Position numbers and translations under genes: made by a program. From Enterobacteriaceae bacterium UBA5654 (lineage in GTDB: Bacteria; Pseudomonadota; Gammaproteobacteria; Enterobacterales; Enterobacteriaceae), in contig DIJC01000001.1 in the NCBI GenBank assembly GCA_002421005.1, positions 1-64,000 of the forward strand: a stretch of 64,000 bases of DNA. Reading direction: 5' to 3'. The first letter of the stretch is position 1. Each line of letters starts with the position of its first letter. The notes under the pieces were generated by a model. The model was not told the origin of the DNA. It ran no database searches and was given only the letters and a program-made list of their open reading frames with translations. Below, one piece after another: positions 33,439 to 41,800 of this stretch.

Positions 33439-34199
33439 TGCGGGATCTCCATACCGTAAAGCGCCAGATGCGCGGCCAGTAAACCGCGAGTGACCGGATG
33501 TTGCGGGGCGTTAAAAATAGCCTCCACGCTGTTGTGCTCAACAATTCGGCCGTGATCCATCACCGCCACATCGTCCGCCAGCCGTGCGACCACGCCCATA
33601 TCATGAGTGACCAGCAGCATTCCCGGCGCGCGGCGCTGCATGATGTTCTCCAGCAGATCGAGAATGCGTGCCTGAGCCACGACGTCCAGGTCGGTGGTCG
33701 GCTCGTCGGCAATGATAAACGGCGCGTCGGACAACACCGCCATCGCGATCATCATGCGCTGCAACATGCCACCGCTCATTTCGAAAGGGTAAAGTTTTAA
33801 TACCCGCTGTGCGTTCTCCAGGCCAACGGCGTCTAATGCCGCCAGCAGCGCGGCGTCGTCCGCAGGCTTACCCAGCGCCTGACAGGTTTCCCGCGCGTGG
33901 GTCGCCATCGTGTGCAGCGGGTTAAAGGCGCTGCGCGGGTTCTGCATGATGGTCGCCACGATGTGACCGCGCAGGTTGCACGGCGAAACCGGCTTGCCGT
34001 CTGCCAGGATTGCGCCCGCCGTCTGACGCACGCCTGATGGCAACACGCCAGGCACTGCCGCGCAGGTCAGCGATTTCCCGCTGCCGCTGCTGCCGACCAG
34101 CGCCAGCACGCGCCCGCGTCTGAGCGTCAGTGAGACGCCGTGGACCAACGGCGTTGCGGCCTGTAATTCAATGTCTTGTAATTCAATTTGCTGCGGCAT
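33435..34199 (-). CDS. nikD: Nickel ABC transporter ATP-binding protein NikD
   Basis: A 254-residue ATPase. Walker A is GSSGSGKSLTCAA near residue 38, the signature-like EMSGGMLQRMM near 140 and Walker B FIIADEPTTDLD near 158. It is the second of the paired ATPases of the nickel importer and overlaps nikC by one base. Confidence 0.95.
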   Translation of the reverse strand: MPQQIELQDIELQAATPLVHGVSLTLRRGRVLALVGSSGSGKSLTCAAVPGVLPSGVRQTAGAILADGKPVSPCNLRGHIVATIMQNPRSAFNPLHTMATHARETCQALGKPADDAALLAALDAVGLENAQRVLKLYPFEMSGGMLQRMMIAMAVLSDAPFIIADEPTTDLDVVAQARILDLLENIMQRRAPGMLLVTHDMGVVARLADDVAVMDHGRIVEHNSVEAIFNAPQHPVTRGLLAAHLALYGMEIPQ

Positions 34200-35032
34200 C
34201 AGTGGGCGTGCTCCGTGGCAAGATGCGGGTCCAGATGATCGCGCAGGGCGTCACCCACCAGATTAAAGGCCATCACGCTGATAAACAGCGCCAGCCCCGG
34301 CCAGAACATTTGCAGCGGCTGGGTCCAGATGTACTGCCGCGCGTCGTTAATCATCACCCCCCATTCCGGCGTTGGCGCGGTCACACCGAGGCCGAGGAAT
34401 GACATCCCGGCAACGTGCAGCATCATATGACCGATATCCAGCGTTGCCAGTACCAGCAGGGACGGGATCGCTGCCCCCGCCAGATGGTCGATAAATATCC
34501 GCACATGACCTGCGCCGGAAAGCCGCGAGGCGAGGACAAATTCGCGCTGGCGCAGGGAGATCACCAGACTTCTGACCATCCGCGCATACCATGCCCAGTG
34601 CGACAGGGCGATGGCGATAATCACGTTAGTCAGCCCCGTTCCCAGCACCCCGACCATAAAAAAGGAGAGGATCGAGGTCGGAAAGGTCATAAACATATCC
34701 GCCACGCGCATGGTGAGCTGATCGACTCGCCCGCCGATCAGCCCGGCGCTGCCGCCGACGATCAACCCCAGCGCCAGTACCAGCAGCAGGCAGGCCATCA
34801 CCGAGCCGAGCGAGACGCGGGTGGCCGCCAACAGGCGGGAGAAAATATCGCGCCCTAAATGGTCCGTCCCCAGCCAGTGCTCACCGCCCGGTGGCAGCAG
34901 GCGCGACGGTAAATCAATCGCCTGCGGATCGAACGGCAGCCACCACTGGCTGGTAAGCGCAATCCATGCCATCAGGGCGATAATGACCAGCGCGATACGC
35001 ACCGACCAGCGAGCAGAAAGGAAAAAATTCAC
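34199..35032 (-). CDS. nikC: Nickel ABC transporter permease NikC
   Basis: A 277-residue inner-membrane permease with an N-terminal extra span and the five-span core of the DppC/OppC/NikC type. The ATPase-contacting EAA loop is near residue 180-200 (RLSGAGHVRIFIDHLAGAAIP region). It forms the nickel channel with NikB. It overlaps nikB by four bases. Confidence 0.95.
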   Translation of the reverse strand: MNFFLSARWSVRIALVIIALMAWIALTSQWWLPFDPQAIDLPSRLLPPGGEHWLGTDHLGRDIFSRLLAATRVSLGSVMACLLLVLALGLIVGGSAGLIGGRVDQLTMRVADMFMTFPTSILSFFMVGVLGTGLTNVIIAIALSHWAWYARMVRSLVISLRQREFVLASRLSGAGHVRIFIDHLAGAAIPSLLVLATLDIGHMMLHVAGMSFLGLGVTAPTPEWGVMINDARQYIWTQPLQMFWPGLALFISVMAFNLVGDALRDHLDPHLATEHAH

Positions 35033-35973
35033 GAATGCGCTCCTTCATGGCGGCGAATGCGCGGGTCCAGCGCGGCGCTGAGCAGGTCAACAATCAGGTT
35101 ACAGACCACGAAAACCACCACCATGATCAGCGTAAAGCACTGGATCACCGGATAGTCGCGGTTGAAGATGGCGGAGACGGCATAGCGCCCGACGCCCGGC
35201 CAGGCAAAGATATTCTCGATAATCATCGTGCCGCCGATCAGTTCGCCAATGTGCATCCCCACCGCGGTAATCACCGGCAGCGAGGCATTGCGCAGAATAT
35301 GGCGGCGCTCGGTTTGCCGGTCGTTCAGGCCGCGCAGTCGCGCCCAGGTGACGTGCCGCTGCCCGGCGACTTCCAGCATACTGGCGCGCAGCAGGCGGGC
35401 GTTGATCGCCAGCGACATAAAAGCAATCGACACCGCAGGCAGAATGAGGTGCTGCCAGCCGCCATAGCCCAGCGCGGGCAGCCATTGCAGATGCACCGAG
35501 AAGAACATCACCAGCAAAAACGCCAGCCAGAAATTGGGCATTGAGACGCCGAGAAATGCGATGAAGCGCACGGCAAAATCGGGCAGACGGTCGCGGTGGC
35601 GCGCCGCCCAGATGCCGAGTGGCACGGAGGTCAGCAGGATCAGCACCAGCGCCGCTCCCGCCAGTTCCAGCGTCGCGGGCAGGAAATTCAGCACGTCATC
35701 CAGCACCGGGCGCTGGGTGGCGAACGAGAGGCCAAAGTCCAGATGCAGCGCCTTCCATAGCCAAGTGCCGTACTGCACGATCAGCGGCTGATCCAGTCCT
35801 AACATCACCCGCGTGGAAGCGAGCATTTCCGGCGTTGGCGGCAGGTCAGAGAGGCGCAGATAGTCGAGCGCCGGATCGCCGGTGCCAAGGCGCAGCAGCA
35901 GAAAGATAATGACTGAGGCGGCGAAAATCATCGGGATCAGCAGCAACATACGCCGCAAAATGTAACGCAGCAT
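35029..35973 (-). CDS. nikB: Nickel ABC transporter permease NikB
   Basis: A 314-residue permease of the DppB/OppB type, beginning MLRYILRRMLLLIPMIF. The core has six spans and the EAA loop is near residue 200-220 (WARLRGLNDRQTERRHILRN). With NikC it forms the membrane channel. It overlaps nikA by one base. Confidence 0.95.
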   Translation of the reverse strand: MLRYILRRMLLLIPMIFAASVIIFLLLRLGTGDPALDYLRLSDLPPTPEMLASTRVMLGLDQPLIVQYGTWLWKALHLDFGLSFATQRPVLDDVLNFLPATLELAGAALVLILLTSVPLGIWAARHRDRLPDFAVRFIAFLGVSMPNFWLAFLLVMFFSVHLQWLPALGYGGWQHLILPAVSIAFMSLAINARLLRASMLEVAGQRHVTWARLRGLNDRQTERRHILRNASLPVITAVGMHIGELIGGTMIIENIFAWPGVGRYAVSAIFNRDYPVIQCFTLIMVVVFVVCNLIVDLLSAALDPRIRRHEGAHS

Positions 35974-37544
35974 CAGGGGTTCACCGGGGTAATGTCTTCA
36001 AACGGAATGTCTGAGGCAATGGGCGCGAAAGGAATGACGCCAAGCCCAGGCTTCGCCACCACCATCATTGAGACGTAGCTGATCGGCAGATACACCGCGT
36101 CGTTGTGCAGGCGGGTCAGAATATCGCGATACAGCGCCTGGCGTTGGGTCGGGTCGGTGGTTTCCAGTACTTCACCAATTTCTTTATCAATCAGGGGCTT
36201 GTCTTCAAGCCCCTGCTGCGCCTGAAAATCCGCGTGCGACGGCACGCGCATCGAACTCATAAAGGCGTGCGGATCGTAAGGCGCGCCCCAGGTGCGGTTG
36301 AAAATCATGCCAAAACGACCGTCGCGCTGGCGGGCATAAACACTGCTCTCTTCTTCGCCGATCAGCGCGACATCGACGCCGATCTGGCGCATATCGCTCT
36401 GGATAATCTCCGCCATCGATTTACTTAACGCATCGGTGCCGATAAACGACAGTTCGATACGCAGCGGCTGACCGTTTTTCTCGCGAATGGCTTTACCGGC
36501 TGGCAGCGTCCAGCCCGCTTTTTCAAGCAGGGATTTTGCCAGCGTCGGGTCGTACTGGCGCGGTTTCAGGCCAATATTGGCGTAGGGAACGGAAGGCGAA
36601 AACAGCGTATCCGCCACCTGCTGAGTGCCGTAAAGCGCGTTGTCGATCAGCGATTTTTTGTTGACCGCGTAGTTAAGCGCCTCGCGCACCGCCAGTTCGT
36701 GAGTCGGTGCTTTGGCGGAGTTCAGCGCCAGCATCACCGTTTCAATCGGCTGCGAAAGCTGGGTGCGGTATGCCGGGTTATGGCTGAAGCGTTCGAAGGT
36801 ATCGAGCGGCAACAGGCCTTCATTGCCGTAAAGCAGGTCGATATCACCGGTTTCAAAAGCCACCGCGCGGGTCGTCGGGTCGGGGATCACCCTGACGGTG
36901 ATTTTTTGGATCTGCGGCTTCTCGCCCCAGTAGCGATCGTTGCGGACCAGCACGTCATACTGATTCAGCTTCGACTCCTTCAGCATCCACGGCCCGGTGC
37001 CAATCGGCGCTTTAATGCCGAGCATCGTCTCATTATTTTTAAACTGCGAAGGAGCGATAAAGCGGAACGGGCGCGGCAGGGCCAGCTCCTGGAGGAACGG
37101 GTAGTAGGCGCTTTTGAGGGTGATTTGCAGTTCGGTTTTGCTGAGGGCTTTAACGCTGGTGATTTGGTTGGTCAGTTCCAGCCAGGCGTGGCGCTGGCGG
37201 TTACCGAGCACCGCGCGGAAGTTCGCCGCCGCTGCCTGTGCGTCAAACGCTTCACCGTTGGAGAAGGTCACATCATCGCGCAGGGTGAAGGTCCAGACCT
37301 TGCCATCCGCCGAATGGATCCAGCGCGTCGCCAGCCAGGGTTTTACCGTGCCGTCCGCCTGATATTTCACCAGCGGCTCATACACCATGCTTTGGGCGAA
37401 CATCTGGTTCGGGGTGTAAAGATGCGGATTAAGTGGCCCGACGTTCACCGGCCAGGCGGTGGTAATTTCGGTGGGTGCTGCGGCACGCGTAAGCAGCGGC
37501 GCACAGGCAATCACCGCCAGCAGAACGTAACGTAATCTGGACAA
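35973..37544 (-). CDS. nikA: Nickel-binding periplasmic protein NikA
   Basis: A 523-residue solute-binding protein of the peptide/nickel SBP family 5, with a signal peptide (LAVIACAPLLTRAAA, mature start near residue 23). It captures Ni-chelator complexes, supplying nickel for hydrogenases; the conserved His near residue 416 (YDPHAF) contributes to nickel-chelator binding in E. coli NikA. The start codon is TTG at 37544, with GAGG about 8 bases upstream. The preceding codon, in the place of the E. coli ATG, is ACG. It is the first gene of nikABCDE-nikR. Confidence 0.95.
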   Translation of the reverse strand: MSRLRYVLLAVIACAPLLTRAAAPTEITTAWPVNVGPLNPHLYTPNQMFAQSMVYEPLVKYQADGTVKPWLATRWIHSADGKVWTFTLRDDVTFSNGEAFDAQAAAANFRAVLGNRQRHAWLELTNQITSVKALSKTELQITLKSAYYPFLQELALPRPFRFIAPSQFKNNETMLGIKAPIGTGPWMLKESKLNQYDVLVRNDRYWGEKPQIQKITVRVIPDPTTRAVAFETGDIDLLYGNEGLLPLDTFERFSHNPAYRTQLSQPIETVMLALNSAKAPTHELAVREALNYAVNKKSLIDNALYGTQQVADTLFSPSVPYANIGLKPRQYDPTLAKSLLEKAGWTLPAGKAIREKNGQPLRIELSFIGTDALSKSMAEIIQSDMRQIGVDVALIGEEESSVYARQRDGRFGMIFNRTWGAPYDPHAFMSSMRVPSHADFQAQQGLEDKPLIDKEIGEVLETTDPTQRQALYRDILTRLHNDAVYLPISYVSMMVVAKPGLGVIPFAPIASDIPFEDITPVNP

Positions 37545-37577
37545 CGTTATTGCCTCAAGGATGAGATAATCGAAAAA

Positions 37578-37605
37578 GTGTGATGATTTTAGTAATTCAT
37601 CATAC
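37578..37605. promoter_or_regulatory. NikR operator of the nik operon
   Basis: GTGTGA, 16 bases, then TCATAC. This is the E. coli NikR operator (GTATGA-N16-TCATAC) with one changed base, 34-61 bases upstream of the nikA start, where repressor would cover the promoter. Confidence 0.92.
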
Positions 37606-37612
37606 TTTTACG

Positions 37613-37626
37613 TTGTCCTGAATCAA
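37613..37626. promoter_or_regulatory. Possible FNR box upstream of nikA
   Basis: TTGTC-CTGA-ATCAA, compared with the FNR consensus TTGAT-N4-ATCAA, has one perfect half-site. It lies just upstream of the NikR operator. The nik operon of E. coli is FNR-dependent, which supports the reading. Confidence 0.6.
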
Positions 37627-37684
37627 TAGATGCCCGGTATCTATAAGAAAGCGCTATGTGTTGTACCGGGCTAAAAACAAAATG

Positions 37685-38734
37685 TTATCCCGGCAATCGG
37701 CTTTTCGGACGCCCTGGCCCCAGCAGGATCGCCAGTTTGCTGCCGCCTTTGGTGGTCTCCATCCAGATCTTACAGACGCTGGTTAACGGCACCGAAAGGA
37801 GCATCCCCACCGGGCCGAGCAGCCAGCCCCAGACCAGCAACGACAGGAACACCACCATCGTCGACATCCCCAGTCGGTGCCCCATCATGCGCGGTTCAAC
37901 CATATTGCCGAGCACCATATGCACCACCAGGAACAGCGCGCCGACCATTACGAATTCATACACGCCGTTAAACAGTAGCGCCTGAAACATCGGCGGCACG
38001 GCGGAAAGCACCGAGCCAATGTTGGGAATGTAGTTCAGCAGGAAGGCCAGCACGCCCCACATCAGCGCGAACTGAATATCCAGCAGCATCAGCCCCAGCC
38101 AGACAATCACCCCGGTCCACAGGCTGATCAGCGTTTTCAGCGCCAGATAATGCGAAACGCCTTTCAGCGCGCGGTGCAGCCCGGCGATGTGGATCTGTGG
38201 ATTGGAGAGGGCAAAACGCAGTTTGTAAGGCACGTGGCGCACTTCAAACAGCATAAACACCACGGTCATCACCAGCAGCACGACGCTCGCCATCGCGCCG
38301 GAAAGCTGGGTCATTAAGGCGGTGGCGAACGCCATTACCTTTTCGGAATCCATACGCCGGAGCATCACTTCCGGGGAGAGATGGAGGTGGAGCAGCGGCA
38401 CCTGGCGTTGCAGGTAGAGCACTTTTGCCGTCAGCTCTTTATTGTATTTCGGCAGCAGAGCGACAAACTCGTTCAGCGACGCCGCCAGCACGCCTAACAG
38501 CGCGGTCAGGACCACCATCATCACCAGCACTACAATGGTAATGGCGATCGGGCGCTTGACCCCCCGGCGGATAAACCAGGTGACCAGTGGATTCAGGACG
38601 ATAGCAAAAAAGAGCGCCAGCAAGAGCTGGACCAGAATATCCGCCGCTGCATGAATACCCGCCAGAATAATAACCAGTGCGGCCAGCTTTAACAGAATAT
38701 GCAAACCCGCTTTATCGGGAGTAGGGGTAGTCAT
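37685..38734 (-). CDS. yhhT: AI-2E (PerM) family membrane protein YhhT
   Basis: A 349-residue polytopic membrane protein of the AI-2E/PerM exporter family, with about eight spans and the family's C-terminal block GNMVEPRMMGHRLGMSTMVV (20 residues). The start at 38734 (AAGGAA upstream) is preferred to a longer frame because it matches the E. coli protein. Transport substrate unknown. In K-12 the gene acpT lies beside it; here the next gene is nikA. Confidence 0.9.
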   Translation of the reverse strand: MTTPTPDKAGLHILLKLAALVIILAGIHAAADILVQLLLALFFAIVLNPLVTWFIRRGVKRPIAITIVVLVMMVVLTALLGVLAASLNEFVALLPKYNKELTAKVLYLQRQVPLLHLHLSPEVMLRRMDSEKVMAFATALMTQLSGAMASVVLLVMTVVFMLFEVRHVPYKLRFALSNPQIHIAGLHRALKGVSHYLALKTLISLWTGVIVWLGLMLLDIQFALMWGVLAFLLNYIPNIGSVLSAVPPMFQALLFNGVYEFVMVGALFLVVHMVLGNMVEPRMMGHRLGMSTMVVFLSLLVWGWLLGPVGMLLSVPLTSVCKIWMETTKGGSKLAILLGPGRPKSRLPG

Positions 38735-38875
38735 GGAGAGTTCCTTCAGTAAGAATGCTCTAAGTGTAGCGCTTTGTTGCTGGAACGCCGGAGGCAGAAA
38801 TTCTGAAAGCAGCGGCAACATTTCGTGTCCTGACGTGTAATAATGAAACATTGTTGTAAAAATGCGGTGAATGTT

Positions 38876-40084
38876 ATGCCTGAACCCGTCGCCGGACCGG
38901 AGCTAAGCGGCTTCCGCCTGAACCTGCGGATCCTGTCGGTTGTTATTTTTAACTTCGCAAGCTATCTCACCATCGGGCTGCCGCTGGCGGTCCTTCCCGG
39001 CTACGTGCATGACGTCATGGGCTTCAGCGCTTTCTGGGCGGGGCTGGTCATCAGCCTGCAATACTTCGCCACGCTGCTAAGCCGTCCCCATGCCGGGCGC
39101 TACGCCGACCAGCTCGGCCCGAAAAAAATCGTCGTCTTTGGGCTGTGCGGCTGTTTTCTGAGCGGCGTCTGCTATCTGCTGGCGGCCTTTGCGGGCGGCT
39201 CCCCGATATTCAGCCTGATACTACTGTGCCTGGGACGCGTGATCCTCGGGATTGGTCAGAGCTTTGCCGGAACTGGCTCGACGCTGTGGGGCGTGGGCGT
39301 GGTTGGCTCGCTGCATATCGGGCGGGTCATTTCCTGGAACGGCATCGTCACCTATGGCGCGATGGCAATGGGTGCGCCGCTGGGCGTACTGTGCTACCAG
39401 TGGGCAGGACTGGGCGGGCTGGCGATAATCATTATGGCGGTCGCGCTGGTGGCGCTGCTGTGTGCCCTGCCGAGAGCGGCGGTGAAAGCCGGGCGCGGGA
39501 AAGCGATGTCGTTTCGCGCGGTGCTGGGCCGGGTCTGGCTGTATGGCATGGCGCTGGCGCTGGCGTCCTCCGGTTTTGGCGTGATCGCCACCTTCATCAC
39601 CCTGTTTTATGACGCCAAAGGCTGGGACGGCGCGGCCTTTGCACTGACCCTCTTTAGCTGCGCGTTCGTCGGCACGCGCCTGCTGTTTCCCAACGGTATT
39701 AACCGCCTCGGCGGGCTGAACGTGGCGATGATTTGCTTTGTGGTGGAGATAATCGGCCTGCTGCTGGTGGGCATCGCCGATACGCCGCTGATGGCGAAAA
39801 TCGGTACGTTGCTGACCGGCGCGGGCTTCTCGCTGGTCTTCCCGGCGCTGGGCGTGGTGGCGGTGAAAGCGGTGCCGCAGCAGAATCAGGGATCGGCGCT
39901 GGCAACCTATACGGTGTTTATGGATTTATCGCTGGGGATCACGGGGCCGCTGGCCGGACTGTTGATGACCTGGGCGGGCGTACCGGTCATTTATCTGGCG
40001 TCGGCGGGGCTGGTGGCGGTAGCGCTATTGCTGGGCTGGCGATTAAAAAAACGGCCTCCGGTGTTGCCAGCGGAGGCCGGATAA
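38876..40084 (+). CDS. yhhS: Major facilitator superfamily transporter YhhS
   Basis: A 402-residue, twelve-span MFS protein of the YhhS/arabinose-efflux-like group. The GRYADQLGPKK loop is near residue 75. The start at 38876 is chosen because it matches the E. coli N-terminus MPEPVA and has GGTGA upstream. YhhS is a little-studied efflux candidate. It is divergent from yhhT. Its last codons encode one arm of the terminator of the convergent dcrB gene. Confidence 0.9.
   Translation: MPEPVAGPELSGFRLNLRILSVVIFNFASYLTIGLPLAVLPGYVHDVMGFSAFWAGLVISLQYFATLLSRPHAGRYADQLGPKKIVVFGLCGCFLSGVCYLLAAFAGGSPIFSLILLCLGRVILGIGQSFAGTGSTLWGVGVVGSLHIGRVISWNGIVTYGAMAMGAPLGVLCYQWAGLGGLAIIIMAVALVALLCALPRAAVKAGRGKAMSFRAVLGRVWLYGMALALASSGFGVIATFITLFYDAKGWDGAAFALTLFSCAFVGTRLLFPNGINRLGGLNVAMICFVVEIIGLLLVGIADTPLMAKIGTLLTGAGFSLVFPALGVVAVKAVPQQNQGSALATYTVFMDLSLGITGPLAGLLMTWAGVPVIYLASAGLVAVALLLGWRLKKRPPVLPAEAG
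40045..40079 (-). terminator. Terminator of dcrB embedded in the yhhS coding region
   Basis: Stem CGGCCTCCG / CGGAGGCCG with a 10-base loop (40052-40079) and an A-run at 40045-40051 that becomes seven T on the minus strand. It lies within the last 14 codons of yhhS and 6 bases past the dcrB stop. Confidence 0.85.
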
Positions 40085-40642
40085 TTACTTAATGACTACG
40101 GTATTGATAATATTTTCCGCAGCGGTCTGCGCTTTCTGCTGGTTATCAGCAGGCAGCGTGACTTGCAGGGTCAGCAGTTTGTTATCCACTTTGCTGAGCA
40201 CCACGGAAGACCAGGCGGTCTGACCTTTGGCGGAAATGATACTGTCGAGCTGGTGCATATCGTGGCCTTTGACGGTCAGCGATTTATTAGAGACCACCTG
40301 CAACTGCGGATCGCGGTTGCGCTGCTGTTCCTGAAGACGGTTCGCCAGCACGTCGAGGCTTTCGGTGGTATCGTCACCCAAGATAACAATCACCGCTTTT
40401 TGCCCGGTCGCATCAGAATACACGTGCATGTTGTTCGCCTGGGTTCCCAGCTTGCCGCTCTGGTCGGTCATATCCGCCGGGAGCGAGAAGGTGACCTTGC
40501 CATCCAGCAGGCTGATGGGCTGCCCGGTAGCGTTACTTTCCGCAGACGCTGCCTGAGCGGACGTGGTCGTGTCGCTGTTATCACAGGCCGCAAGCCCCAT
40601 CACCAGCAGGCCAATACCGACATATTTAACCAGATTGCGCAT
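40085..40642 (-). CDS. dcrB: Phage-adsorption-related lipoprotein DcrB
   Basis: A 185-residue periplasmic lipoprotein: the signal LVMGLAACDNSD ends in a lipobox with acylated Cys near residue 20. In E. coli DcrB, with the membrane protein YhhQ's neighbour functions, is required for injection of phages C1 and C6, and it also affects lipoprotein maturation stress. It lies 74 bases downstream of yhhQ on the same strand. Its stop codon abuts the stop of yhhS with no base between. Confidence 0.93.
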   Translation of the reverse strand: MRNLVKYVGIGLLVMGLAACDNSDTTTSAQAASAESNATGQPISLLDGKVTFSLPADMTDQSGKLGTQANNMHVYSDATGQKAVIVILGDDTTESLDVLANRLQEQQRNRDPQLQVVSNKSLTVKGHDMHQLDSIISAKGQTAWSSVVLSKVDNKLLTLQVTLPADNQQKAQTAAENIINTVVIK

Positions 40643-40716
40643 TGACTTCTTCCTTTTCGATAAACGGCCATGAATGGCTCATGAGCTTATCTTAACACAA
40701 CCGCAACGCTGAACCT

Positions 40717-41382
40717 TTAACCCGCCTGCAATGCGGAGAAATCAGATTTATCCGCCAGCCTTTTCAACAGGATATTCAGCACCACGCCGTACATCGGCAG
40801 GAAGAAGAGCAGGCTGATGATCACCTTAAAGCTGTAATCCACCAGTGCGATTTCCACCCAATGGGTCGCCATAAAGGGATCGGAACTACGCCAGAAGGCG
40901 ATAAAGAAGAAGGCCAGCGTATCGCTGACGTTACCGAACAGCGTTGAGGCCGCCGGTGCCATCCACCAGCGATGATTTTGCCGCAGGCGGTTGAAGACGT
41001 GAACGTCAAGGATCTGTCCCAGCGCGTAGGCCATAAAGCTCGCCGCCGCGATGCGCGCCACAAACAGATTGAAATGCGCCAGCGCGCCAAAGCCTTGCCA
41101 CGATCCCATATAGAACAGGGAAGAAATGACGTAGGAGACCAGTAGCGCCGGGATCATCACCGCGAAAATAATTCTGCGCGCCAGCGGAGCGCCAAAAATA
41201 CGGACGGTGAGGTCGGTGGCGAGGAAAATAAACGGAAAGCTAAACGCGCCCCAGGTGGTATGAAAACCAAAAATGGAGATCGGTAACTGCACCAGATAGT
41301 TGCTGGAGGTGATCACCAGCAGATGAAACAGCGATAGCCAGAACAGCGCTTTCATGCGCTGAGCAGAAGTAAAACTCGTCAT
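40717..41382 (-). CDS. yhhQ: Queuosine precursor transporter YhhQ
   Basis: A 221-residue membrane protein of the ECF-like YhhQ/DUF165 family, with about six hydrophobic segments. In E. coli it imports the queuosine precursors preQ0 and preQ1. It begins MTSFTSAQRMKALFWLSLF. It is divergent from tusA over 166 bases. The interval shows no preQ1-riboswitch structure that I can support. Confidence 0.93.
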   Translation of the reverse strand: MTSFTSAQRMKALFWLSLFHLLVITSSNYLVQLPISIFGFHTTWGAFSFPFIFLATDLTVRIFGAPLARRIIFAVMIPALLVSYVISSLFYMGSWQGFGALAHFNLFVARIAAASFMAYALGQILDVHVFNRLRQNHRWWMAPAASTLFGNVSDTLAFFFIAFWRSSDPFMATHWVEIALVDYSFKVIISLLFFLPMYGVVLNILLKRLADKSDFSALQAG

Positions 41383-41548
41383 GTTGTGACCTTTTTAATG
41401 GTTGGGGTGAGGGAACCCAATGAAACCGCCGCATGATACTGCTTTGGTGATGCTTTGCAATGGTTGTTTTTCACGCAATCGTTAACCTGACTTGCGTCAC
41501 AAAAAAGGCGGCGTAAACTAACGCCGTTTTTGATCACACGAGATAACC

Positions 41549-41794
41549 ATGACCGATTCGTTCTCAACCGCCGACCACGTTCTTGATGCGCTGGGCCTTC
41601 GCTGCCCGGAACCGGTGATGATGGTGCGTAAAACTGTGCGCACCATGCAGGTCGGCGAAACGCTGGCTATCGTCGCCGACGATCCGGCCACCACCCGCGA
41701 TATCCCCGGCTTCTGCCGTTTTATGGAGCACGAGCTGGTGGCGCAGCAAACGGATACGCTGCCGTACCAGTATTTGCTGCGTAAAAATCACTGA
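41549..41794 (+). CDS. tusA: Sulfur carrier protein TusA
   Basis: An 81-residue sulfurtransferase that accepts persulfide sulfur from IscS and passes it to TusBCD for 2-thiolation of tRNA wobble uridine. The active Cys19 is in the family motif LGLRCPEPVM. It is divergent from yhhQ and convergent with zntA, with only 6 bases between the stop codons. Confidence 0.97.
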   Translation: MTDSFSTADHVLDALGLRCPEPVMMVRKTVRTMQVGETLAIVADDPATTRDIPGFCRFMEHELVAQQTDTLPYQYLLRKNH

Positions 41795-41800
41795 TCCCGC

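Noticed and set aside
36699..37535. A 278-codon open frame antisense to nikA
   Set aside because: It is a shadow of the conserved nikA frame, with no independent evidence.
41383..41548. preQ1 riboswitch upstream of yhhQ
   Set aside because: The leader shows no H-type pseudoknot pattern or conserved preQ1 core that I could find.
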